From: Pseudomonadota bacterium
Lineage (GTDB): Bacteria; Pseudomonadota; Alphaproteobacteria; Caulobacterales; Caulobacteraceae
DNA: 37,139 bases
Direction: 5' to 3'
Assembly (NCBI GenBank): GCA_018241335.1
Contig: JAFEEA010000016.1
Span: forward strand, 1 to 37,139
Position numbers and translations under genes: made by a program
The notes under the pieces: model-generated
The model's database searches: none
Seen by the model: only the letters and a program-made list of their open reading frames with translations
What the model was told of the DNA's origin: nothing
In this document: piece after piece, positions 9,487 to 17,185 of the stretch
Layout of the letters: each line of letters begins with the position of its first letter
How positions within the stretch are numbered: the stretch's first letter is position 1

Positions 9487-10392
9487 TCAGACGCCGGACC
9501 CGCGTTCGGACGGGACCTCTACGCTGGATCGCGCGTCCCCATGGACGACGATGACGGAACGGCGCGCGGCCTCGACGGCCGGGCGGGCGGCGGCGCGGCG
9601 ACGCACGGCGATGACCCGAGGCGCGCCGGCCGGGGCGAAGCCGCCCAGGTCGCCCTGGGTGACCGGGCGCACGGCCGCCACTTCGGCGGCGCCGGTGCGG
9701 CGCAGGGCCAGGGACAGCGACCCGGCCTGGGTGGCCACGGCCAGGCGCTCGGCGTCCTGCACCGAGACTTCCAGCGTGGCCGTGTGCGCCACAGCCGCCT
9801 GGGTGGAGCTGGGGTCGGCGTTCAGGTCCATGCCCAGGACGCGGACATTCTGGATCACGATGTTGGAGACCAGCCGCTTGCCGCTGGCCGCCTCGGACCC
9901 GCCCATGGTCGACAGGTCGCGGGCCAGGACCACGTCTACCCGGTCGCCGGGCAGCACATGCCCGCCGCCGCCGGCGACGTCCGTCACCCCGATGGTGTAG
10001 GCGCGCATGCCGTCGGCGATCTGGGCCGCCACGGTCGGGCGCGCCCCGCCGCCGCTGATCTTGCCGGGCAGGATCGCCTCATGCGCGGCCAGGGCCACCA
10101 GGGCGATCGGCGCGCCGCCGTTCTGGGCGGTGACCTGCTCGATCGTGGCGAAGGCCCCCTGGGGCGCCACCGAGGCCGGCAGGCGCGCCAGCATCAGGTG
10201 CGAAGCATCCAGCTTGCCGCCGTACGGGATGGCGGCGTTGGCCACCACGACCGGCACGGTGGCCTCGGCCGGGGCGGCCGTCTTGGACTGTTGTGACTGT
10301 GTCACGCTGGGCAGCCACACCTTGGCTACCACGAGCGCACCGACGCCGAGCACGGCGGACGCCCCCAGACTGATGATGGTTCCTATACGCAT
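9487..10392 (-). CDS. cpaB: Tad pilus periplasmic protein CpaB/RcpC
   Basis: A 301-residue protein with one N-terminal membrane helix (about 7-28) followed by a SAF domain (about 45-110, AAIPYGGKLDASHL) and the RcpC/CpaB C-terminal domain (about 125-235, VTDVAGGGGHVLPGDRVDVV). CpaB stabilises or gates the secretin and sits in the periplasm. The last 60 residues are Arg/Ala-rich and not conserved in my recollection. It is the first gene of the minus-strand operon, 25 bp before the cpaC ATG. In Caulobacter cpaB is preceded by pilA and cpaA; neither is found in the upstream 390 bp here. Confidence 0.92.
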   Translation of the reverse strand: MRIGTIISLGASAVLGVGALVVAKVWLPSVTQSQQSKTAAPAEATVPVVVANAAIPYGGKLDASHLMLARLPASVAPQGAFATIEQVTAQNGGAPIALVALAAHEAILPGKISGGGARPTVAAQIADGMRAYTIGVTDVAGGGGHVLPGDRVDVVLARDLSTMGGSEAASGKRLVSNIVIQNVRVLGMDLNADPSSTQAAVAHTATLEVSVQDAERLAVATQAGSLSLALRRTGAAEVAAVRPVTQGDLGGFAPAGAPRVIAVRRRAAARPAVEAARRSVIVVHGDARSSVEVPSERGSGV

Positions 10393-10680
10393 GTCGCCCG
10401 CCCAAACCCCCTCGCGCCGAAAATGCCGCGATTTCAGGCTGAACTTGCGACTCCGCCCATTTCGTTGTCATTAAAAGATGTCGTAAATTCCCGTTTACTT
10501 TGATTGGTGCGACATATAGTCAAAATACGCCAAGCATAAATCAGTCATTTACTATCCGCTCCAGGAAGTATTCACACCACTTATACTTGAATTGACGATG
10601 ACCGAGTGGACGGCGGCCGCAGTATGCGCGGGTCCTGCCCCGGGTGGCTCAAGTGGCGCTTGACGTCGCGGCCGCGTCGC
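10393..10680. promoter_or_regulatory. AT-rich divergent control region of the Tad operon and acyl-CoA synthetase
   Basis: The segment 10440-10595 is clearly richer in A and T than the rest of the window (for example around 10470-10540) and holds no convincing gene. It should contain the minus-strand promoter of cpaB and the plus-strand promoter of the acyl-CoA synthetase. A plus-strand TTGACG occurs at 10592-10597 and another at 10660-10665, and the minus strand has TTGACTATATG around 10514-10524, but none is paired with a well-spaced second box. I could not find a CtrA site of the TTAA-N7-TTAA type or a sigma-54 site. Exact promoters remain unassigned. Confidence 0.5.
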
Positions 10681-10724
10681 AATCAATGGGGATATTCATT
10701 CGTCACACAAAGCGTGGCGCCAAC

Positions 10725-10774
10725 CGGGAGGGACCCGCCAGAAGGCTCCCGACGGTTTTTCAAGGCGCCGGGAG
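10725..10774 (+). promoter_or_regulatory. Possible attenuator or SD-sequestering switch before the acyl-CoA synthetase
   Basis: CTCCCG at 10746-10751 can pair with CGGGAG at 10725-10730, giving a hairpin followed 4 nt later by TTTTT (10756-10760), a terminator-like layout. The same CTCCCG can instead pair with CGGGAG at 10769-10774, which covers part of the Shine-Dalgarno GGAGGAG (10771-10777) of the next gene. The two CGGGAG copies lie in direct repeats of CCGGGAGG. The stems are only 6 bp, which can occur by chance in GC-rich DNA, so this is a candidate only. Confidence 0.3.
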
Positions 10775-10783
10775 GAGCATTTG

Positions 10784-12328
10784 ATGCCTGAACTGATCGA
10801 CAGACTTATTGACTCTTCGGCCAAGGGGATGACCGCCAGCCTGTGGGCCCAGGTCAAGCCGGACGTCATCGCCGTCCACGACCCCATCGGGACCCGCACG
10901 TTCCGCCAGATCAACGACAACGCCAATCGCATCGTGCGCCTGCTGCGCGCCAATGGCCTCAAGGAAGGCGACGCCGTCGCCCTGTTGTGCAGCAACCGGG
11001 CCGAGTTCGTGGAAGTCTTGAGCGCCTGCCTGCGCGGCGGCTACCGGATCACGCCGGTCAACTGGCACCTCAGCACCGACGAGGTCGAGTACATCATCAA
11101 CGATTGCGACGCCAAGGCGCTGTTCGCCGAGACCCGCTACAAGTCCAGCCTGGAGGCGTCGACGCCGAACGTGGCCTTGAAGGTCTCCCTGGGCGAAGGC
11201 GCCGAGGGCTTCCGCGACTACGACAAGGCGCTCGCCGAGTTCGACCACGCCGACATCACTGACCCCACCCTGGGCAGCCAGATGCTCTACACCTCCGGCA
11301 CCACCGGCCGACCGAAGGGCGTCTACCGCAAGGCCAGCGCCGCCCTGATGGCGCCGACGCCGGGCGCGCCCGACGATGTGCAGCTCTGCGCCGGCCCGGC
11401 CTATCACGCCGCGCCCCTGGCCTTCGACGTGCGCTCGGCCATGAGCCAGGGCAATCCGCTGGTGTTCCTGGACCGCTGGGATTCCGAAGGGGTGCTCAAG
11501 ACCATCGAGAAGTACAAGGTGACCCGCGCCCACCTGGTGCCGATCATGTTCCAGCGCCTGCTGGCCCTGCCCGAAGAGGTCCGGGCCAAGTACGACATCT
11601 CGTCGCTGAACTACATCATCCACGGCGCGGCGCCCTGCCCGCCGGAGGTCAAGAAGGCGATGATCGACTGGGTGGGCCCGATCATAAACGAATACTACGC
11701 CGGCTCCGAAGGCGGCGCGGGCTTCGTGGTCACCTCGCAGGAGTGGCTCTCCAAGCCCGGCACCGTCGGCAAGCTGCCGACCGAGGACGCGCTGAGGATC
11801 CTCGACGACGAGGGCAATCCGGTCCCCAAGGGCGTCTCCGGCACCCTCTATTTCAAGGTCTCGCCGATCGCCCCGTTCGAATACTACAAGGACCCGGCCA
11901 AGACGGCCGCGGCCCACCGCGACGGCTATTTCACCCTGGGCGACGTCGGCTACCTGGACGAGGACAACTACCTGTTCCTCACCGGCCGCAACGCCGAGAC
12001 CATCATCTCCGGCGGGGTGAACATCTATCCGCAGGAAATCGACAACGAGATCATCAAGCATCCCGCCGTCGAGGACAGCTGCTGCATCGGCGTGCCGAAC
12101 GAGGAGTGGGGCGAGGAGGTCAAGGCCGTCATCACCCTGAACCCCGGCTTCGAGCCCTCCGACGACCTGGCCAAGGAGATCATCGCCTTCGCCCGCCAGA
12201 ACCTGGCCGGCTACAAGATCCCCAAGTCCGTGGACTTCGTCGACGAACTGCCCCGCAGCCCCGCCGGCAAGATCCAGCGCGGCAAGGTCCGCAAGCCCTA
12301 CTGGGCCGGGCGCGCGCGGGAGATCTGA
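10784..12328 (+). CDS. AMP-dependent acyl-CoA synthetase
   Basis: The 514-residue enzyme belongs to the ANL superfamily and should activate a carboxylic acid with ATP and load it on CoA. Motifs in order: the phosphate loop YTSGTTGRPKGV (169-180), the hinge-side GDVGYLDEDNYLFLTGR, and the C-terminal catalytic lysine in SPAGK (about K496). The ATG at 10784 directly follows an in-frame TTG and has a strong GGAGGAG 6 nt upstream. Chain length or substrate cannot be told from sequence; medium or long-chain fatty, or cyclic acids, are all possible. It stands alone, with the Tad operon divergent and an alpha/beta hydrolase gene convergent. Confidence 0.92.
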   Translation: MPELIDRLIDSSAKGMTASLWAQVKPDVIAVHDPIGTRTFRQINDNANRIVRLLRANGLKEGDAVALLCSNRAEFVEVLSACLRGGYRITPVNWHLSTDEVEYIINDCDAKALFAETRYKSSLEASTPNVALKVSLGEGAEGFRDYDKALAEFDHADITDPTLGSQMLYTSGTTGRPKGVYRKASAALMAPTPGAPDDVQLCAGPAYHAAPLAFDVRSAMSQGNPLVFLDRWDSEGVLKTIEKYKVTRAHLVPIMFQRLLALPEEVRAKYDISSLNYIIHGAAPCPPEVKKAMIDWVGPIINEYYAGSEGGAGFVVTSQEWLSKPGTVGKLPTEDALRILDDEGNPVPKGVSGTLYFKVSPIAPFEYYKDPAKTAAAHRDGYFTLGDVGYLDEDNYLFLTGRNAETIISGGVNIYPQEIDNEIIKHPAVEDSCCIGVPNEEWGEEVKAVITLNPGFEPSDDLAKEIIAFARQNLAGYKIPKSVDFVDELPRSPAGKIQRGKVRKPYWAGRAREI

Positions 12329-12360
12329 GGCGTACGGGCTCCATCCGGCGCCGTCGCCCG

Positions 12361-12487
12361 GCTGGAGCCCCCTTCCCCCGCTTCGCGGGTACTTCCCCCA
12401 GTGGGGGAAGAGACTCAAAGCTGAAGCGCCCCTTCTCCTCCCCCCTTGGGGAGGGGGACCGCCGTCGGCGGTGGAGGCGGCTCCAGC
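12361..12487. repeat. Palindromic intergenic element with terminal inverted repeats
   Basis: A non-coding element between two convergent gene ends. It is bounded by perfect 9-bp inverted repeats, GCTGGAGCC (12361-12369) and GGCTCCAGC (12479-12487). Inside are three hairpins: CTTCCCCCA/TGGGGGAAG (12392-12410), CCTCCCC/GGGGAGG (12437-12454) and ACCGCCG/CGGCGGT (12458-12472). The motif style (runs of CCTCCCC with GGGGAGG) resembles the REP-like repeats scattered through Caulobacterales intergenic regions. It may also act as a bidirectional terminator. A related architecture with different sequence occurs at 29876-30052. Confidence 0.7.
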
Positions 12488-12505
12488 GAAGCGCCGGCCG
12501 GGCGG

Positions 12506-13300
12506 CTAGGCCCCCAACCCCGCCAGGAACCGCTCGATCGCCGCGTTGGCCACCTCGGGATGGGTCAGGTTGGCCGCGTGGCCGCCGCCGGGGATCACCA
12601 CCAGCTCGGCGCCGCCGCCGAGGCCCGCCGCCAGCTTGCGCGCCAGGCCAAGGTCGATGGCCGCGTCCTTGTCGCCATGCAGCACCAGGGCCGGGACCTT
12701 GATCTCGCCGAGGCGGCCGGTGACGTCGTCGCGCCCGGCCAGGGTCTGCATGCAGCCCAGCAGGTTCGCCGGCGTGATGGTCTTCCACTTGGCCTTCCAC
12801 GCCGCGGCGCCGGCCCAGCCCTCGCCCAGGATGATGCCCTCGATGATGCTCGCCATCTCGTCCGACAGGCCGTTGGCCGCCCAGGCGTTGGCCAGGGCCA
12901 TATGGCCTTCCAGGGCGCCGGGGTCTTCCTGCCCGGCCTGGGTGTCGATCAGGATCAGGGCGCGGACGATCTCGGGGTGGGTCAGGGCGCAGCGCAGGGA
13001 CAGGAAGCCGCCCTGGCTCATCCCCGCCAGCACCGCCCGCTTCACCCCCAAATGCGCCAGCAGCGCCGCCAGGTCGTCGGCGGAGTCGTAGTAGGTGAAG
13101 GGCGCCAGGGTTTCCCCGGCGGTGCCCGCATGGCCGCGCTCGTCCCAGGTGATGCAGCGCCAGCGCCCCTTCAGCGCCTCCACCTGCGGCGCGAACATCG
13201 CGTGGTCCATGAACAGGCCGTGCGAGAAGACTGCCACCGGCCCGTCGCCGCCGGTGTCCTCGTAATAGATCTTCTGGCCGTTGACCGCCGCGATGGGCAT
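12506..13300 (-). CDS. Alpha/beta-fold hydrolase
   Basis: A 264-residue cytoplasmic hydrolase. The oxyanion-hole segment is FSHGLFMDHAMF (about 25-36), the nucleophile elbow is GMSQGG with S95, an acid is likely in HGDKDAAID (about 212-220), and the catalytic histidine is H241 in GGGHAANLTHPE. The fold matches the haloperoxidase/3-oxoadipate enol-lactonase branch; the substrate is unknown. An open frame extends to 13462, but the ATG at 13300 is preceded by GGGAGG and begins the domain at PIAAVNGQKIYYED, so it is preferred. The upstream 149 bp are shared with the divergent CAP-domain gene. Confidence 0.88.
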   Translation of the reverse strand: MPIAAVNGQKIYYEDTGGDGPVAVFSHGLFMDHAMFAPQVEALKGRWRCITWDERGHAGTAGETLAPFTYYDSADDLAALLAHLGVKRAVLAGMSQGGFLSLRCALTHPEIVRALILIDTQAGQEDPGALEGHMALANAWAANGLSDEMASIIEGIILGEGWAGAAAWKAKWKTITPANLLGCMQTLAGRDDVTGRLGEIKVPALVLHGDKDAAIDLGLARKLAAGLGGGAELVVIPGGGHAANLTHPEVANAAIERFLAGLGA

Positions 13301-13449
13301 GGGCGCCTCCCTGTTGTGGTTGCTCTCACTGTGCATGACCGCCGCCCCGGCGCCAGGGCCATGGCGCCAAGCGTTGCCAATCGCCATCGCCGGGCGTTCA
13401 ATGCCGGGGTTCTTCAAGCGTCCGTCAGTTCGCTCTCCTTGGAGGTTCC

Positions 13450-15093
13450 ATGAGAGTCGCATCGGGCTTGGGCAAGGCCATGGCGGCGACCGCGGCGGCG
13501 CTGCTGCTCAGCGTTGCCCCGGCCAGGGCGGACGGCCCTGGCCTCGGGACCTACGTGCCCGAGGACGCGCCCCGGGATTATGAACCCGGCATCGACGCGC
13601 ACGACTTCTACGGCCTGCTCGACAGCGCCCTGCACAAGAACTTCGTCAGCCTGATCATGGTCTTCGGCGGCTGCTTCGCCGGCGACTTCGCCAACCAGCT
13701 TGGGTCGTCCGAGGTCGGCAAGGCCGGCAAGCCCGTGGCGGTGATGACGGCGACGGGGCGCGGCAAGGGCCAAGTCTACGAACAGACCCCGGGGACCGTG
13801 ATCGGCAACCCCTTCATCGAGGGGGTCAACGAAGGCTGGGTCAGCGCCACCGGCGGCCAGTTCACCGAGCCCGAGTCCCAGGCCTTCGCCCAGGGCGAAC
13901 ATGCCGTCGATCGCTCGATCAAGGACTGGAACAACGGCCTGCCGCCCGACGAGAAGACCAAGAAGGCGTTGAAGGACACCCATCCCGCCAACGTCTTCGT
14001 CAACGGCGGCGACGGTCTGACCTTGCCCCAGAAGGATGGCGCAAAGCGCTATGCCATCATCTTCGTGGGCGAACCCGAGACGGTCCAGGACTGGCGGGAC
14101 TATTCCAACGTCTTCATCACCCTCAATGACGCCGGCTACGAGATTCAGGGCTTCTTCGGGTCGGGCAAGCGCAGCGAGACGGACCATACGGCCCTGCTGC
14201 CCAACGGCCACTCGATCCTCGAGAACGCCCGCCCCGAGATTCAGAAGGATCCAAAGACCGGCAGGACCTACGGCGGCCAGCTCGGCAACGTGGTCACCAA
14301 CTACTGGACCGACGTCACGCATCGCGAAAAGGGCGTCACGACCGTCAGGCACGAAGAGGTCACCATCCCCTTCGAGGCCGCCACCACGGCCAACCTGGAG
14401 GCGGCCATGGCCAAGTGGCGCGACGCCTCGGGCAAGAGCTGCGCGGTGTTCTACTTCACCGCCTTCGGCCACTTCCTGCCGGTGCTCAAGGACCGGGCGA
14501 CCCCGCTGAAGGTGGCCGGCGACACCGCGCCGGACTGCGATCGCCATGCCAGCTATCGCCGCGGCGGCGGCCCCGAATACGCCACCGTCAACCAGCCGGG
14601 CACGGCCCTTGAGATCGCCGTCCTGGCCCAGATCAACTATGTGCGCACCCATCCCCAGGACTATGCCGACGCCCTGAGGCGCGAGCCGCAGACCGCCGCC
14701 ACGCGCGAGGCCGTGGCCTTCCTGGAGCGCCAGGCGCCCCTCGCCGCCCTGGACCCCGACGCCGCCCTGACCACCGCCGCCGAACGCCATGCCGCCGACA
14801 TCGGCCCGCGCGGGATCGTCGGCCACATCGGCTCGGACGGAACCAACGCCACCCAGCGCATGCAGCAGGCCGGCGTCTACGCCACCATCTTCGCCGAGGA
14901 GGTCTCCCTGGGCCAGGCCACGGCGTCGGGCGTGGTGCGCCAGCTGGTGCTGGACGAAGGGGCGCCGGGCGCGCCCCACCGCGCCGACCTGTTCGACGGC
15001 CTGCTGAAGTTCGGCGGCGTCGGCTGCGGCGTCCACGCCCGCTTCCGGCAGGTCTGCGTCGTCGACCTCACCGCCGCGATGATGAGGCGCTAG
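13450..15093 (+). CDS. Secreted protein with caspase/C13-like region and C-terminal CAP domain
   Basis: The 547-residue product has a signal peptide with likely cleavage after residue 27 (PARA-DGPG). Residues 45-230 resemble a clan CD peptidase half: DFYGLLDSAL, then a hydrophobic strand leading into GGCFAGDF with C75 in the place of the catalytic cysteine. I do not see the usual His-Gly dyad upstream of it, so activity is doubtful. Residues about 385-545 form a CAP/SCP domain: ERHAADIGPRGIVGHIGSDG, AEEVSLG and APHR supply the expected His/Glu positions. The middle section (about 230-380) is unassigned. A strong TTGGAGG precedes the ATG. This would act in the periplasm or outside the cell. 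The domain pairing is unusual. Confidence 0.75.
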   Translation: MRVASGLGKAMAATAAALLLSVAPARADGPGLGTYVPEDAPRDYEPGIDAHDFYGLLDSALHKNFVSLIMVFGGCFAGDFANQLGSSEVGKAGKPVAVMTATGRGKGQVYEQTPGTVIGNPFIEGVNEGWVSATGGQFTEPESQAFAQGEHAVDRSIKDWNNGLPPDEKTKKALKDTHPANVFVNGGDGLTLPQKDGAKRYAIIFVGEPETVQDWRDYSNVFITLNDAGYEIQGFFGSGKRSETDHTALLPNGHSILENARPEIQKDPKTGRTYGGQLGNVVTNYWTDVTHREKGVTTVRHEEVTIPFEAATTANLEAAMAKWRDASGKSCAVFYFTAFGHFLPVLKDRATPLKVAGDTAPDCDRHASYRRGGGPEYATVNQPGTALEIAVLAQINYVRTHPQDYADALRREPQTAATREAVAFLERQAPLAALDPDAALTTAAERHAADIGPRGIVGHIGSDGTNATQRMQQAGVYATIFAEEVSLGQATASGVVRQLVLDEGAPGAPHRADLFDGLLKFGGVGCGVHARFRQVCVVDLTAAMMRR

Positions 15094-15122
15094 GCGGCCC
15101 GCCTAGGCCCCGCCTAGGCCCC
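15090..15122. terminator. Palindrome and tandem repeat between convergent genes
   Basis: CTAGGCGG (15090-15097) and CCGCCTAG (15099-15106) form a perfect inverted repeat that includes the stop codon of the CAP-domain gene. It overlaps two tandem copies of GCCTAGGCCCC (15101-15111 and 15112-15122), each containing the palindrome GCCTAGGC. The convergent glyoxalase II stop lies at 15127. The structure is suited to act as a bidirectional terminator, though no T-run follows. Confidence 0.45.
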
Positions 15123-15126
15123 GGCG

Positions 15127-15888
15127 TCAGCCCTTGAAGCCGTCCTTGGCCGCGCGCACCGCTCCGAACGCCTCGTAGTCCGGCGCCCCGGCCTTGCCGA
15201 CGCGGCCGGCCAGGGCGGGCGCGCGCAGGAAGGGGTTGGTGGCCTTCTCCAGGGCGATGGTGGTGGGCACGGTGGGCTCGCCCCGCTCGCGGGCGGCGAA
15301 GATCTCGGCCGCGCGGGCCTTCAGCGCCGGGCCGTCGTCCACCGACAGGGCGAAGCGGGCGTTGGAGGCGGTGTATTCGTGGGCGCAGTAGACGCGGGTG
15401 TCGTCCGGCAGGGCGGCCAGCTTCTGCAGGCTGGTCCACATCTGCTCGGCCGTCCCCTCGAACAGCCGCCCGCAACCCAGGGCGAACATCGTGTCGCCCA
15501 CGAAGGCCACATGGTCGGCGGCGTCGAAATAGGAAAGATGGCCCAGGGTGTGGCCGCCGGTCTCCATCACCTTGAACCTCGTCTCGCCCAGCTCGACCAC
15601 GTCGCCGTCGCTCACCTGGCGGTCCAGGGGCGCGATGCGGGTGACCTCGCCGGGCCCGACGATGGCGCAGCCGGTAGCCGCCTTGATCTCGGCGTTTCCG
15701 CCGGCATGGTCGGCGTGCCAGTGGGTGTTGAGGATCAGGTCCAGGCCCCAGCCCAGCTTTTTCAGCTCCGCCAGGATCGCGGCGGCGTCCGGCGTGTCGA
15801 CCGTGGCGGTCTTGCCCGTCGCCTCGTCGCGGATCAGGAAGCCGTAGTTGTCGGAAAGGCACGGGAACTGGTGGACAGTCAGGGTCAT
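15127..15888 (-). CDS. gloB: Hydroxyacylglutathione hydrolase (glyoxalase II)
   Basis: A 253-residue metallo-beta-lactamase-fold enzyme that hydrolyses S-lactoylglutathione to lactate and glutathione, ending the glyoxalase pathway for methylglyoxal. The metal ligands are all visible: THWHADH (H56, H58, D60, H61), H113 in GGHTLGH, D132 in GDTMF, and H170 in AHEYT. The C-terminal substrate-binding segment has the typical TNPFLR. The ATG at 15888 (MTLTVHQFPC) is chosen over a longer open frame to 16002 that would run into the divergent promoter. Length matches the family. Confidence 0.96.
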   Translation of the reverse strand: MTLTVHQFPCLSDNYGFLIRDEATGKTATVDTPDAAAILAELKKLGWGLDLILNTHWHADHAGGNAEIKAATGCAIVGPGEVTRIAPLDRQVSDGDVVELGETRFKVMETGGHTLGHLSYFDAADHVAFVGDTMFALGCGRLFEGTAEQMWTSLQKLAALPDDTRVYCAHEYTASNARFALSVDDGPALKARAAEIFAARERGEPTVPTTIALEKATNPFLRAPALAGRVGKAGAPDYEAFGAVRAAKDGFKG

Positions 15889-16001
15889 GGGCGGTCTCGG
15901 CGCTCTGCGGTCATTCAGACAGGATAGATAGGATCGCCGCCCGCTAGGGACAGGCGCGCGCCGCGACCTTACATTGAAGCCGAATCGAAACGGACCCCCC
16001 A

Positions 16002-16829
16002 ATGCGCCAGGGCGTGCTGCAGCTGCGCGAATTCTACGCCTCTCCGCTCGGCCGGGCGGCGCGGACCATGGTGGCGCGCAAGGTCAACGAGGCCTGGGAG
16101 ACGGCCAACGGCCTCGACGTCCTGGCCCTGGGCTACGCCACCCCGTTCCTCGACAGCGTCAGCCGGGGCGCGCGCCGGGCGGTGGCGGCCATGCCGGCCG
16201 CCCAGGGGGTCGAGGCCTGGCCGATGGGCGAGCGCAACCTGGCCTGCCTGACCGACGAGACCGCCCTGCCCTTCCAGCCGTCGCACTTCGACCGGGTCCT
16301 GGCCGTCCACGCCCTGGAGGAGGCCGACAATCCCCTGGCCCTGCTGCGCGAGGTCAATCGCGTGCTGGCGCCCTCGGGCCGGGCGATCCTGGTGGTGACC
16401 GCGCGCCATGGCCTGTGGGCCGACGCGGAGGCCACGCCCTTCGGCCAGGGCCGCCCCTTCAGCCGCCGCCAGCTCGAGACCCTGGCGCGCGAGGCGGACC
16501 TGGAGCCCCTGGGCTGGACCCGCGCCCTCTACGCCCCGCCCTTCGGCTGGGCCGCCCGCTGGGCCGAGGGTTTCGAACAGGCGGGCGCCCTGCTCTGGCC
16601 GCCCTTCGCCGGGCTGATCCTGCTGGAGGTGGTCAAGCAGACCTTCGCCGTCCGCCCGCGCGGGGCCAAGGTGCGCGCCAGGGCCCCCGTTCCGGGCGTC
16701 CTGCAGCCGGCGACGCGCGGTTCCGTCATTTCAGGCGCCGCTTCTTCAGGCGCCGGTCTATATGCGGGTAGTCCGACGCTTGGACCCAAGCGCCTTTTGG
16801 TCCACCCTTGGATGCGTCGGGCTCAGTAA
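16002..16829 (+). CDS. Class I SAM-dependent methyltransferase (Methyltransf_11-like)
   Basis: A 275-residue protein divergent from gloB, an arrangement also known from other Caulobacterales in my recollection. The SAM-binding region starts at DVLALGYATPFLD (about 39-51), with a glycine-poor motif I. The post-I region is LPFQPSHFDRVLAVHALEEADNPLALLREVNRVLAPSG (given here as a span, about 90-127), typical of Methyltransf_11. The C-terminal 35 residues after about 240 look unstructured and read through a region with a direct repeat of TTCAGGCGCCG. The stop lies 11 bp before the P-II gene start, whose ribosome site overlaps it. The substrate is unknown. Confidence 0.8.
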   Translation: MRQGVLQLREFYASPLGRAARTMVARKVNEAWETANGLDVLALGYATPFLDSVSRGARRAVAAMPAAQGVEAWPMGERNLACLTDETALPFQPSHFDRVLAVHALEEADNPLALLREVNRVLAPSGRAILVVTARHGLWADAEATPFGQGRPFSRRQLETLAREADLEPLGWTRALYAPPFGWAARWAEGFEQAGALLWPPFAGLILLEVVKQTFAVRPRGAKVRARAPVPGVLQPATRGSVISGAASSGAGLYAGSPTLGPKRLLVHPWMRRAQ

Positions 16830-16840
16830 AGGACCGCCCC

Positions 16841-17185
16841 ATGAAGATGATCACCGCCGTAATCAAGCCCAGCCGCCTCGACGCGGTGCTCGAAGCCGTC
16901 ACCGAGGCAGGCGCCTCGGGCCTGACGGTCACCGAGGTGCGGGGCTATGGCCGCCAGAAGGGCAAGACCGAGGTCTACCGGGGCGCCGAATACGAGGTGA
17001 AGCTGCTGCCCAAGGTCAAGCTGGAGATCGCCGTCCCCACCGACATCGTCACCGCCGTGGTCGAGGCCATCAGCGCCGCCGCCAACACCGGCAAGATCGG
17101 CGACGGCAAGATCTTCGTCATGGACCTGGAAAACGCCATCCGCATCCGCACCGGCGAACTGGACGCCGCCGCGATCAGCGGGTGA
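16841..17185 (+). CDS. glnK: P-II family nitrogen regulatory protein
   Basis: The 114-residue product matches P-II proteins, trimeric sensors of 2-oxoglutarate and ATP/ADP that control ammonium transport and glutamine synthetase. The T-loop carries Y51 in VYRGAEYEV, the uridylylation site; the B-loop segment is TGKIGDGKIFV and the C-terminal part has IRIRTGELDAAAI. The ATG at 16841 has AAGGA 7 nt upstream. The usual partner genes amtB (for glnK) or glnA (for glnB) are absent: downstream is 244 bp without a gene and then metW on the other strand. The symbol is therefore tentative between glnK and glnB. Confidence 0.88.
   Translation: MKMITAVIKPSRLDAVLEAVTEAGASGLTVTEVRGYGRQKGKTEVYRGAEYEVKLLPKVKLEIAVPTDIVTAVVEAISAAANTGKIGDGKIFVMDLENAIRIRTGELDAAAISG

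Noticed and set aside
10393..10600. CtrA (TTAA-N7-TTAA) or sigma-54 promoter for the Tad operon
   Set aside because: I looked at TTAA-like and GG-N10-GC-like strings on both strands; none has correct spacing.
10606..10791. A small plus-strand frame of 61 codons before the acyl-CoA synthetase
   Set aside because: No ribosome site and no pilin-like hydrophobic segment or processing motif; I also rejected it as a missing pilA.
10760..12418. A 552-codon minus-strand open frame across the acyl-CoA synthetase
   Set aside because: Antisense shadow of an enzyme with complete catalytic motifs; composition is Val/Asp/Gly/Ala-biased with no recognisable domain.
13301..13449. N-terminal extension of the alpha/beta hydrolase to 13462
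   Set aside because: The extension would overlap the divergent gene start, has no conserved residues, and the ATG at 13300 has a strong ribosome site.
16727..16760. Direct repeat of TTCAGGCGCCG before the P-II gene as an operator
   Set aside because: It lies inside the methyltransferase coding end, has only two copies, and no promoter elements are spaced from it convincingly.
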